From Methanobacteriota archaeon (lineage in GTDB: Archaea; Thermoplasmatota; Poseidoniia; Poseidoniales; Thalassarchaeaceae): a DNA stretch of 40,143 bases. How positions within the stretch are numbered: position 1 is the first letter of the stretch; each line of letters opens with the position of its first letter. Location: positions 17,336-57,478 of the forward strand of contig PBNI01000019.1 of assembly GCA_002723045.1 (NCBI GenBank), read 5' to 3'. The notes beneath the pieces are model-generated. The model did not search any database. It worked only from the letters and a program-made list of their open reading frames with translations, and had not been told where the DNA came from. Shown here in pieces: positions 10,801 through 19,100 of the stretch. The translations under genes and the position numbers were made by a program.

Positions 10801-13800
10801 CAGGCATTCACATTCGAATCCGGATTAGTGACTCTGGTTACCTTCCCTTCAGAAGTTCCCCAAACATCCGACATCACATTCACCCTCTCTGATGACGGAG
10901 CCAGTGTCGATAATCTCCAACTGCAATTCATCCCGGAGGATCTTTCCAGAAACTCTGTCACAGCATTGTTCGACAATGCAACGAAGACTTACCATGCAGA
11001 ATTGAATCCAGGTAATTGGATACTCAATTACACCCTAAGCGATCAGAAGCAACTGTGGCAGCGCGTCTCAATCGGAGATGTTGATTTAACCGATTCTTTC
11101 GAGTTCTTGGTAAGCCAAGTTGTAACTGGTACTGTGATAGACAAACCACTCAAGAGCGACGACGAGACTCCTGATCCAACGTCAAGAGTAACAAACCAGG
11201 AGGTATTGTTCCAATGGGAGGGCTTCACCCTCGAATCAATTACAGACTCATTTGGGGAGTTCAGCGTCATCCTACCCCAAGGGGCATTTATCCATGCCAC
11301 CGTGGAGAGAATGGTTGGGGCAGGTGGATTCTTATCGAACGGTACCAGTTTCCAAGTGACGGATTCGATGGAAAATATCACAATCGAACTCACAGATTCA
11401 ACCATGGTTCTAGGAGAGGTAAGCCTCAACCGAGAAGGGAACACGTACAACCAAGGGTTCTCCGGATGGACTCCAGTTTTTGCTAAAGCAAGCAACTTGG
11501 ATGGGGTAACTGACGCCGTTTGGAGGGAGGAAGTGGATGATCTCGGAAGATTCGACATGCTATTGCCCCTTGGAAACTGGTCGTTTACACTGGAAGCAGG
11601 TAATGAAATGTCAGCCAATGCGGTAGTAAAGGAAGTCAACACCTCATCAGAGCCCATGGTCGAACTCCTGGTTCTTCCCACCAATAGTACCGTGGAGATA
11701 GATTTCTTCATCGACCACGAAGGGGATAACAACGCATCCAATGGCACCCCCGTTTCTTATCCATTCGAGATAAAGCCCCTATCGCCCAATGGTGCTGGTT
11801 ACACTGTATCTGGAGAAGGATCCGAATGGACTCAGACGGGGTTGGCGGAAATATCTCTTGAACCCGGCAGGTATCGAATAGTTGTCGAGAGGGCCAACTC
11901 ATCTGCTGACGAACCATTCGATACACTATATGACACAAATGAGATCTTTGAAGTTGAGATAGGATCCACTTCTACCGTAGGGCGTTCTGTAGGATTCGAG
12001 CCAAGATGGTTGGTTAACATAACGCTGAGGAATGAAAGCGGTCAATTGCTCGAAAACCACGAAGTCAAACTTGAGAACGTCGAAAATGGTTGGATCCAGA
12101 CGTTCACAACCAACGAAGATGGAATGTTGGTTGAGTACATTCAGGAGGGGGATTGGATCGTTATCGTAGACGACTTCGAGACCAACCCAGGGGTGTACGA
12201 GGGATTGCGAAGATCGATTTCAGTCTCCCAATCATCAGCAGTTTCCAGATTGAACTTCCAGACAGCCGAACTTGCCTCTGTGACCGTGACCCTACAATCA
12301 ACTTCCGATGTTGCATCGCCCGAGTTGATCGATCTCAAGATTTCTTCACAGGAGGGCCTTGGATCATTTGTTAGTTCGGTAGGAGGTTTCGAACAACCAC
12401 TTGAGATTAGACTCGTACCCGGGTCATGGAATGTTGAGGTTAACCAGACCAACCAAGATGGAGTCAGGAATCTATTGGAGAACACTTCGCTGGTTGAATC
12501 CGGTGTGACTGTGGGCACCAATCACCAAGTTTTCCTCACCGTGGAGAAACTTGTCAGCCTCAGCGGGAAGGTATTCTGGGATCTGGATGATGACGCCTCT
12601 CCAGGTTTCTCAGAGGGACTTTCCAATGCTACTGTGAACATTACCGGAGACTCGGAATCGCCAATTCATCAATTAGTAACGGACAACGACGGAGTCTGGT
12701 CCACATTCCTACCTGTGCAAAGCTCATGGAATATCACTGTGGAGAGAGACGGCTTCGGCACTCAGACATCTCTAGTCGAAATCGGAGAAACCTCAGTGAT
12801 CGAGAATATCGAGATCTCGGCCGGAGAAGTTGAAATCTCCGGGAGCATATCATATCTTGACCAGTCCTGCATTTCTAGCGGCGAGTGGCAAGTTGAGATG
12901 ATTCCATCGCATGGAATCTCAAGAGAACGAGTCACAGTATCTGGAAATCCCCTTGGTGAGTGGTCTGTCATGATCCAGCCAGGCAGTTGGGTGGCAATGG
13001 CAACATCAACATCGGAGGCACCTGATTGCATAGGCCTGATCTCCATCGAGCCTCTGGAAGTGGGGGTGGATGGCGGTTCGGTAGAATCAGAACTCACAGT
13101 TGGAGGGACTCTCAGGCTTCAGACCAGTTGGTTGGCCTTCGATTGCAGTAACCATGATCTTACTGAGATTGATGATTATGACCTCGTCATAGAATACGGC
13201 CAAATATCATGGTCCGAGGAACTGGGAAGCGATGGCATCCTGACTCTATTGCTTCTACCGGGTACGGTGCAGACATCCAGCAGCTTCGAATTGAACGAGG
13301 GCGTTCGAAACGTATCCTACTCCGGCGGAAAGGGAATTTCCATCAGGGCCGGACAGGTTAGCCCGCTCAATACCCTTAGCATCGATAGGGTCTCCAAGCA
13401 GAGCGTCAATGTTACAGTGCAAGGGGACGATAGATTGGAAGTCGAAGAGATCGATACCACTTGCACTAACGACGATGACGGTGACGGGGTAATTAATGGC
13501 GAAGACGCATTCCCTGACGACTCTACCGAAACCTCAGACAATGACAATGATGGAATTGGTGACAATCGAGATGCCGACGACGACAACGACGGCTTCAACG
13601 ACGAAGACGACGAATTCCCTCTGGGACAAGGTCTGTCCTCAAACACAGCCGTTGGATGCAAATACCATAATGCAGCGTTCACAATCTCAGTTGAGTACGA
13701 CGGACACAACTCATTCGACGAATACACAGTCGTTGGAACTGTTCCCGGTGCCGATGGACTGGATTGGAATGTACAATTCCAGAATTCATCTGGAGAATGG

Positions 13801-14808
13801 GTGGATTCAACAAAATTCGACTTGGGTTTGACTGATTCAGACCTAACCGAACAAATTAGCGTCCGAGTAGTCCCAGCCAATGTCGGAGTCGCACATCACT
13901 TCCCAGATGGCCACTTGGTCCTGATCAAGATGTCAACCGATCAAGGATACTCTACTCAGGTAGAATTGAGAGTTGATGTGCCAGAATACAACGGAATCGA
14001 ACTCAATGAACCCGAAAACCTCTACTTTGATGGGGAGGAAACCGCCGTGACTATCGAGATTCCATTCAAGAACACCGGCAATTCAGACGAGTTGTTCTAC
14101 TTCGAATTCGATAGTTCAGAGTGGTGGCAATTTGCCGGTCCGACGACTCAGCCCATGTCTCCATTCTCCGACGGAACCGCCACATTCACCCTAGTTCGAC
14201 CATCTGAACCAGAACTCCCTTCTCCTTACACCGAAGAGATCACATTCACAGTTTCTGATCAGGACAACAATACATACTCGGGCTCAACTGTGATGAAGAT
14301 GGACTCCCCAGTTCTCGCAATAGTTGGAGGTACTGCTAGGATCCTCGGAGGAAATGGATTCGCTTCCTTTGGCCAAATAGAGAGCTATTCGGTAAATATC
14401 TCGAATAACGGCAATGTGGATGCAGAGAACGTCAATTTACTGGCTACTCTATGCTCCGACATTGCCTGTGAAAACGAGTTAGGTGTCAACTCCACATCCA
14501 GCGGATCAGTCTCAGCCATGAGCGAATCGACATTCTACCTGACTATGGACTACACCCAGTTTTCTGAGTCCAAGAAGTACTGGATAGTCTTCTCAATTGA
14601 AGGTGAATCGATGGATGAACAGTCAGAGTCTTGCACATCACCGAGGTCAGACGGCAAGGCTTCCTGTGTATTCGAGGCTCAGCTATGGACCAGCTCCGAG
14701 GAGAATGACAATCTGAAGTACCTAGCATACGCATTCCTGATAATGCTGGTTGCAGCTCTACTGTACTTTACTAGAAGGCCAGGAAGACGAGTCAGCGCCC
14801 CGTTCTAA
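4885..14808 (+). CDS. Giant STT3/AglB-type oligosaccharyltransferase fused to long extracellular multidomain region (Ig/CarboxypepD-reg-like repeats, Gly-rich repeat, DxDxDG Ca-binding loops) with C-terminal TM
   Basis: The N-terminal part is polytopic. It has an STT3 first-loop acidic motif GGSDPWYMKRVVDY, SRSTFAMSDHDSFAMLF, and the STT3 signature WWDYG (7741-7755, FVSWWDYGFQALASGQHPTVADNFQSG). Downstream beta-sandwich-type repeats include QGTVTLEGVGPVPNARILIERD, GKVFWDLDDDASPGFSEGLSNATVNITGD and DDDGDGVINGEDAFPDD. The C-terminal TM is YLAYAFLIMLVAALLYFTRRPGRR. TTG 4873 and ATG 4921 are alternative starts. Confidence 0.9.
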   Translation: MLSHWQIGPVDGMEEEKEAPQDVQFNNLVAPVSITLALLGLTIVASSLEGREVDGDFLSKAIVISLSVLIPACIGRSSWLIPLDSGVLRVGSITLAVSLLGVIANSADPENFNHLFVTTFVFVGFASAVLHESERFEESANLLSIVLGARLAAFYSGGLIIAQSDSLAVIDTVRESIGAAFFSFWLSSISLGFLVMVGLRGTVENRGKGGLMSNLPNIRDNPEVGIYSSLVFASFLIPLIWIGQIDSLQDFSQQSHIGVAWASFSALVIFIHAFFRAEGWHVLGALLAVNWILYTIGHIHEIGNELPSLFSEDGFVGSFTWFFLWFWMNFFALFFASRGVFGDVAPRRERSGFRVWWDGNSYAVMVSLAFLIALIVRTAWNVIPAMNANGTGLWDMTGGSDPWYMKRVVDYVIAERSHLIFDHDRAYPTGGINPRPPLFSWSLALGGLSLSWILEIPADQAVWWSMASLPAIYGALIVLPIAGIASRAHSKRSGIIAAWLIALMPGHMSRSTFAMSDHDSFAMLFLAIAFYYWIRAIENIDHNKLFKSTSTNPLYIIAGMRETWKRNPSLMANASMSGIAFSIMALGWKGFVYGPGILFLAYSFQVAINIFKGRDSIQFTSAALQMMLVAILVPAPFYAWPGMNLLFAPSGMQPMFYIIGFTFAMGWVSSSFRDKPWLLVVLGGSALFGSILALLFILQVRGLFNGWDILFTGGFYFSKNKIFGTIGEAQAPERGVLFASYGPIVALIAIGCAFLLLWRGSRKNKSELTLLGLWTIIATYMAWSAGRFIINATPAMAVVGGIGISMLWGSASLPSFTKVWRNSGIGTPRTRFKSLWPASKARPGVPAMVMVLLLITSQHATYGIDAGIPRGDKSASEIDQSLYDIVPDILRQDLLGLFSVMNSDAYDQSDSGLWYMGTFGPSFNSQGWNEAYDWLSQQDTETPFSDRPAFVSWWDYGFQALASGQHPTVADNFQSGIPNSGAMLLSGGQEDTLSLFITTLAMGDKSINGQLGESFLNVLDEHMSPEQVQEFEAITSNNNKEFVKDRLMAVVAEYGDAELLMGNPLGADGLTCAEETCLHTYVVLVNGEQFGESTTNSSEAMSLFDQARGSSSSFELAEFDDASHYDMAGYRYTRDIIDDYDDLSTALHRTNARFGLARAFLITAFALDDLVQIYDGISSIDSYEVSDYEESHGSTTSRNHEIRYFAVDNRLYPLGGKYYQDYQSYHRGQTTGIFHAPTHLSGLDINSYITTTYETNQGPMSPDEFQSKYMEDLKAQASGASTGEDMIQMTDMEYQHLDSFFDTMIARTYVGYGTSTLGLPSISGQTGDADTPSTWILPNSLTGTPGSYLQGAMALPGAMMNHFVLSNWYDPTNGTSCEEIQITGSASTIVGNSQLSDVSLYSADSLSSGWSQIQSGGPWKMIEVEEGVIPVNAFTSNYDPEEETLSISSPASSSANDTEFVLTGKVDRYCGSIYDSNRNVKVLKYYSGASLQGTVTLEGVGPVPNARILIERDAFSGDESADENGNVVDNDSRTYWIPIGSTQADENGHFSFSAPAGKIRVSAFTGDPDLDSARTSLLSGSANLMSELFSETSQNRAVNPVTGILANVYGSTWLSETIVNISGSDGHSNGESVIQAPISVSPSTASGILSWSGELDFDGEPVLSANVILTPSSGEVEIQPYEVMTSDGSMIGEDLRFSGTGEVTFLGEGSMESMGAVSVQDFTGTHTQAVFDNHSITGEGQFSGKGIIDGALSGDFPDCTGDLVPEGHDACINVEGQYFLEGIANGSGKFTSEGVSEFTRELSQATFIGSGNFATSTSDGLSTFGTINGTGIFSGHGSFSGPMVRPGSFHIVDALPGEYVVSVDFGTGDPVELSEPFVIPLSSSEIQTPVTITGGAVKGTVSIFTGRPLSSEVSVFSINGSSDDSVVECQGVITQPCFVTPDESGSFEVGPIVPGSYLAEVDIDDDGFPEISQAFTFESGLVTLVTFPSEVPQTSDITFTLSDDGASVDNLQLQFIPEDLSRNSVTALFDNATKTYHAELNPGNWILNYTLSDQKQLWQRVSIGDVDLTDSFEFLVSQVVTGTVIDKPLKSDDETPDPTSRVTNQEVLFQWEGFTLESITDSFGEFSVILPQGAFIHATVERMVGAGGFLSNGTSFQVTDSMENITIELTDSTMVLGEVSLNREGNTYNQGFSGWTPVFAKASNLDGVTDAVWREEVDDLGRFDMLLPLGNWSFTLEAGNEMSANAVVKEVNTSSEPMVELLVLPTNSTVEIDFFIDHEGDNNASNGTPVSYPFEIKPLSPNGAGYTVSGEGSEWTQTGLAEISLEPGRYRIVVERANSSADEPFDTLYDTNEIFEVEIGSTSTVGRSVGFEPRWLVNITLRNESGQLLENHEVKLENVENGWIQTFTTNEDGMLVEYIQEGDWIVIVDDFETNPGVYEGLRRSISVSQSSAVSRLNFQTAELASVTVTLQSTSDVASPELIDLKISSQEGLGSFVSSVGGFEQPLEIRLVPGSWNVEVNQTNQDGVRNLLENTSLVESGVTVGTNHQVFLTVEKLVSLSGKVFWDLDDDASPGFSEGLSNATVNITGDSESPIHQLVTDNDGVWSTFLPVQSSWNITVERDGFGTQTSLVEIGETSVIENIEISAGEVEISGSISYLDQSCISSGEWQVEMIPSHGISRERVTVSGNPLGEWSVMIQPGSWVAMATSTSEAPDCIGLISIEPLEVGVDGGSVESELTVGGTLRLQTSWLAFDCSNHDLTEIDDYDLVIEYGQISWSEELGSDGILTLLLLPGTVQTSSSFELNEGVRNVSYSGGKGISIRAGQVSPLNTLSIDRVSKQSVNVTVQGDDRLEVEEIDTTCTNDDDGDGVINGEDAFPDDSTETSDNDNDGIGDNRDADDDNDGFNDEDDEFPLGQGLSSNTAVGCKYHNAAFTISVEYDGHNSFDEYTVVGTVPGADGLDWNVQFQNSSGEWVDSTKFDLGLTDSDLTEQISVRVVPANVGVAHHFPDGHLVLIKMSTDQGYSTQVELRVDVPEYNGIELNEPENLYFDGEETAVTIEIPFKNTGNSDELFYFEFDSSEWWQFAGPTTQPMSPFSDGTATFTLVRPSEPELPSPYTEEITFTVSDQDNNTYSGSTVMKMDSPVLAIVGGTARILGGNGFASFGQIESYSVNISNNGNVDAENVNLLATLCSDIACENELGVNSTSSGSVSAMSESTFYLTMDYTQFSESKKYWIVFSIEGESMDEQSESCTSPRSDGKASCVFEAQLWTSSEENDNLKYLAYAFLIMLVAALLYFTRRPGRRVSAPF

Positions 14809-14836
14809 TACTAAATGCCACCCAAGTGTGAACTAC

Positions 14837-16069
14837 ATGCGTGGAACCTCGCGTCTCGAGTTGATGCCTGAGCCCGATGAACCCAGTCTACTTACCGCCG
14901 TAGACAGCAATGCACCCGGATATCCGGGAGAGTCTTACGGAATCAGTGATGAAGAGGCTAGGAGGCTTAGGTCTCCGATGGGCCCAATAATGAGGTTCCT
15001 ATGGCCTTGGGGGGCCGTCGGATTCTCCGCAGTAGTGGCCTCTATCTTACTTCTTTATCCTTCAATATACTCACTCATAGGAGAGGTTCTCGATTCTGAG
15101 TGGGCATTCGAGGATAGCGGCATTAGGGAGTTACAGGAATCTGGAAACCTGGGTGAAGGAGTCAGAGTTTGTATGGTTGACACCGGAATAGATGTCTCCC
15201 ACCCGGACCTATCGCACCTAACATTATCCGGATTCCGTGATTTCTATAGCGAAAAAGACTCACCTGTCAGGGACATTGGAACAAATAGCCATGGCACTTT
15301 GATGGCCGGTCTTCTGGTTGCGAATGGCTCGTTCACCGGAGCCGCTCCAGGGGTTTCTCTCTCTGTTGCCATTTCTCTAGGGCCAGATGGAAAGTCTGCC
15401 AACGAGAGAATGGTCTCACAAGCGATTAGGTGGTGCCGAATTTCTCAGGATTCGGATATAATTTCACTAAGCCTGGGAACTGCTCCCGGGTCCAGCTTCT
15501 CAGCAACATCCGATACCCTTGATGCCGTCAGAGAGGCTTTGGATGACGGCATTTTTGTTATTGCAGCAGCTGGAAATATCGATCCAAAACAGAACATTTC
15601 CGACGTCTCTTCCCCTGCTAGCCTATCGGGAGTGATCGCCGTTGGGGCACATGATAGAAATGGAGATCCGTGGATCGATAGTGCCGAAGGTGCACAATAC
15701 GATCCTGAAACAGGTGAGGAAAGAATATTCCCTAACCAGAAACCAGAGATCAGTGCTCCCGGCGTCGATCTATGGTCTTGCAGAGACAGTGACAGGGACC
15801 CCCCATACGCATTCTCAACCGGAACCAGCGACTCTACCGTGTTGGTTACTGGAGCCCTCGCATTGATCCTCTCGCTATACCAAGACCAGATAGAGGGCGA
15901 GAACGGAATAATAGACCACCATGAAATGGACTTAGTCAAGGTCGCGCTTGCAAACTCGGCAAGAACAGACCCGAACCAATCCGATCACGACTCGAAGAAA
16001 GGATATGGCCTCCTAGATGCTCAAGAATGGTCTAGGCAAGTAGAAATCGAATTCGGAATAAACCAATAA
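14837..16069 (+). CDS. Subtilisin-like (S8) serine protease with N-terminal membrane anchor
   Basis: Catalytic motifs: Asp VCMVDTGIDVSHPDL, His TNSHGTLMAGLL, oxyanion Asn VIAAAGNID, Ser STGTSDSTVLVTGALAL. TM near the N-terminus: FLWPWGAVGFSAVVASILLLYPSIY. In-frame ATG 14837 (MRGTSRLELMPEPDEP) is preferred over the ORF-track start at 14750, which overlaps the upstream gene. Confidence 0.88.
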   Translation: MRGTSRLELMPEPDEPSLLTAVDSNAPGYPGESYGISDEEARRLRSPMGPIMRFLWPWGAVGFSAVVASILLLYPSIYSLIGEVLDSEWAFEDSGIRELQESGNLGEGVRVCMVDTGIDVSHPDLSHLTLSGFRDFYSEKDSPVRDIGTNSHGTLMAGLLVANGSFTGAAPGVSLSVAISLGPDGKSANERMVSQAIRWCRISQDSDIISLSLGTAPGSSFSATSDTLDAVREALDDGIFVIAAAGNIDPKQNISDVSSPASLSGVIAVGAHDRNGDPWIDSAEGAQYDPETGEERIFPNQKPEISAPGVDLWSCRDSDRDPPYAFSTGTSDSTVLVTGALALILSLYQDQIEGENGIIDHHEMDLVKVALANSARTDPNQSDHDSKKGYGLLDAQEWSRQVEIEFGINQ

Positions 16070-16144
16070 AACACATGATTCGAGGATAATCGATGAAACT
16101 CCTTTGCCCTATGGTTAAATTGTCTAGATGTTGTCCGATGCATT

Positions 16145-19100
16145 ATGGCGCGGGAAGAAAAATTGAGGTCATTCTCATTAACAGGGCTATTCTTGTTGAG
16201 CATCTTACTTTCATTGGCCTTACCTGCAGGTACTGTATCAGCATCAAATGAGACTACCACGGGTACAATTACCGGTACTGAGACTTGGGCCGGAGTACAC
16301 ACTCTGACCGGAGATGTCACAATTGCCCCCGGTGCTAAATTGATCATCAATCCAGGGGCGACCATTGAGTTCCCTAACGGCACTCACCTAGACGTGCGAG
16401 GAAGCCTTTGTGCCGGAGTTTCTTCGTGTGGGGCTTCTTCAAACGCAGGTCCTGCGATGCAAATAACCCTTAGATGGAGTGAACCCGCAAATTCGAGTGC
16501 AATTGGTGAATGCTATGGAATGAGTTCCGGCAATCAAGAAATTTGGATCGATGATCCTTCATGTAGCGAGGGAGTACTAATGAGGAGCTCAATCGATCTT
16601 TCTGAAACCGGCCTCAGATATGTCACATTCGATAGTGCCTGGGGGATTCCACAATATGTCTCAGCAGTAGGAGAATTCCGTTACGGGGCACTAGTCCTAG
16701 ACGGGGCCAGTCCGACACTTACCGAACTTTCTTTCAATCAGATTAACACCTCCAGCGTCCTGACAACCAACCTTGCCCAACCCACCTTCAATGGTGGCGA
16801 ATTCGTCGTAGGGGTCGATGCGAGCACGAGTATCGTCGGGGCAGCACTACAGATTTACTCTTCAGGATCCTCAGTTAGCCCATTCGCACTGTCCGATATT
16901 TCTCTCACCGGGACCAACAACGGATGCGGCAATAGGGATGGGGGGAGGCACACAATCTGGGCCGAGGACTCATTTATCGAGATAGATAACGCCGAAATCT
17001 CTTCAGGAGACTTTGGAATCGGACTTTACACATCCGCAGGGAGTGTTACAAATACCCAAATCAATGTCAACTGCAACGGTATTGACCTAAATGGGAAGAA
17101 AGCGGTTGGAGGCACATCTTTCGGCTTCGATATCTCGGATAATGAAATCACTACGGTCGACGGAGCGGGGGTTTTTGCAGCAGCCGGTGCACTGGTGACT
17201 TTGATAGACAACGACATTGGAGGGGCAGCATCTGGTTCTGGAATAGCCGTTTACAATAGCGAGGCCCATATCCATGAAAATGAAATCGGACCAATAGGGG
17301 GGTACTTTGGTTTGTGGCTGGGCGGCTCCTATGACGTAGTTGCCGAGAACAACTCTATTTTCGACACTACCTTAACTCCAGTGGTTGCTGGAATGTACTC
17401 ATATGCCATCCAAGCAGCTTCTAGGCTATATTTGGCAAACAACTCAATCTCCTATGACGGCACTGGTACTTGTGGCAGTGAAACTAATTGGGGGGGCGAG
17501 TTTTCTTGTCCGGTATTGCATGCATATGTGACGGGGGTAACCATGTATGACAACATCATTACTGCTGGAGGTACGGCCGATGGGATCAGAGCAGTTGGAT
17601 CACTGTTGGATATTCAGCGGAACTCATTCGATGTGCAAAAGACCGGTGCCGTGATTAAGAATTATGACAGTGGATATGCAGAATCACAGCAATTCGGATC
17701 ACTAGCCTACTTCTCTGAAAACGACTGGAACCAAGCCGAGACTGTATACAACGTGACAAAAAGCTCGGTCACTGCCCAATCAGAGTACATACCCTCCCCT
17801 CCCAGCGGGGAATTCCCCGTCCGACTATCGTGGCCAGATCAAGAGGCATGGCCAGACAATGAATTTCAGGGGGCGATTATCCCTACTCCAGTAAAGGACT
17901 GCAACAATTGCCAGAACATGACGCCGAGGAACTTCCCATTAGGAGTTAGCATGGACAACAACTCAACAGTGTTCACATTCGCAGATTTGACGAACTTGGA
18001 CCTGTCTAAGGTGAAGATTGCGACACAACCAACACACTTCGCAGTACAGGTTAGCAGGGCCGAACTAGTCAGATTCCAGACACTAATCGGTGGTGAAAAG
18101 GTAAGTGATGCATTGGTCATAGTGGAGGATGCATTAGGTAATGACCTGTATCGTATCAATACTGGCGGTGATGGCTTTACTCCTTGGGTGGCCCTCCCAT
18201 CCAACTTCCATCTCGACTTCAGGGGACTAGGGGGAGGGGATAACCCAGATGGTTTTGCAGATGATGAGTACGAGGACTCTTGTTCGGACGGCATAGATAA
18301 CGATGGCGATCTCACCATCGATACCGCCGATTCCAGTTGCGATTATTCAGCAGGAACCAGGGAACTGTCGCTTTACAGATATACTGCCTACAGATTTGGA
18401 TATGGGTACTTCTCAGGCCAATTCACCCTTGAGGAGAACTCGCTGGAGGAGACCGCACACCTAGAGAACGAAGCCCCAACAGTGAAAGTAACCGAGAATG
18501 ACGGGCACTCGTTCAGAAGGGTCGTCAATATCACTGGAAGCGCTCATGATGGGACTTTGGCGAACAGCTACCTTACCGACGAGAGAGCCCAATGGGACCA
18601 AGGGGGTTATGTTCATGCCGTTCAAGTAAGAAACCCATTCACCGGTTCATGGGAGGATGCCGAATACGCAATTGATACAAGTGGTGCAGATGAGGGGGAG
18701 GTCACACGATTCAACAGGCCATTCAGTTCTTGGTACTACAATATCGATATGACTGGTCTTGCAGGGGAAGGCGATTACACATTCGAATTCAGGGCATTTG
18801 ATGGGATAGACTACAGCCCTGTAGTTTCGCGAACAATCAAACTCAATACCCAAGCTCCTAGCATATTCGTAACTACTCCGAGCTCATTCTCATCCCACGA
18901 TGAAGGATCGGTAGTTTTCGATGGCTATTCCCAGGACCCCTATGGCTGTCCAGACAATTGTAACACTGACATCGGCCTAGTATACATGCAGATTTCAGGT
19001 CCAAATTACCAAGTTACCAGTCCAGTTGAAACAAATGAAGATGGAACTTGGGGCTGGGAATGGGACTTCAGCACCCGACCCAGGGAATTGACCACATACA

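Noticed and set aside
11043-11747. 234-aa ORF on the minus strand within the OST giant
   Set aside because: Antisense shadow ORF. Ser/Thr/Pro-rich translation with no motif, fully inside a strongly supported + strand coding region.
13317-13880. 187-aa minus-strand ORF rich in Ser/Pro
   Set aside because: Antisense to the DDDGDG acidic region. GAC/GAT-rich sense codons give Ser/Val-rich antisense frames, so it is a composition artifact.
14750-14836. N-terminal extension of the subtilase overlapping the OST gene
   Set aside because: The sequence is out of frame with the OST C-terminus and is probably non-coding in this frame. ATG 14837 gives a sensible protein.
15445-15939. 164-aa minus-strand ORF antisense to the subtilase
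   Set aside because: It overlaps the catalytic region of the S8 protease and has no recognisable domain.
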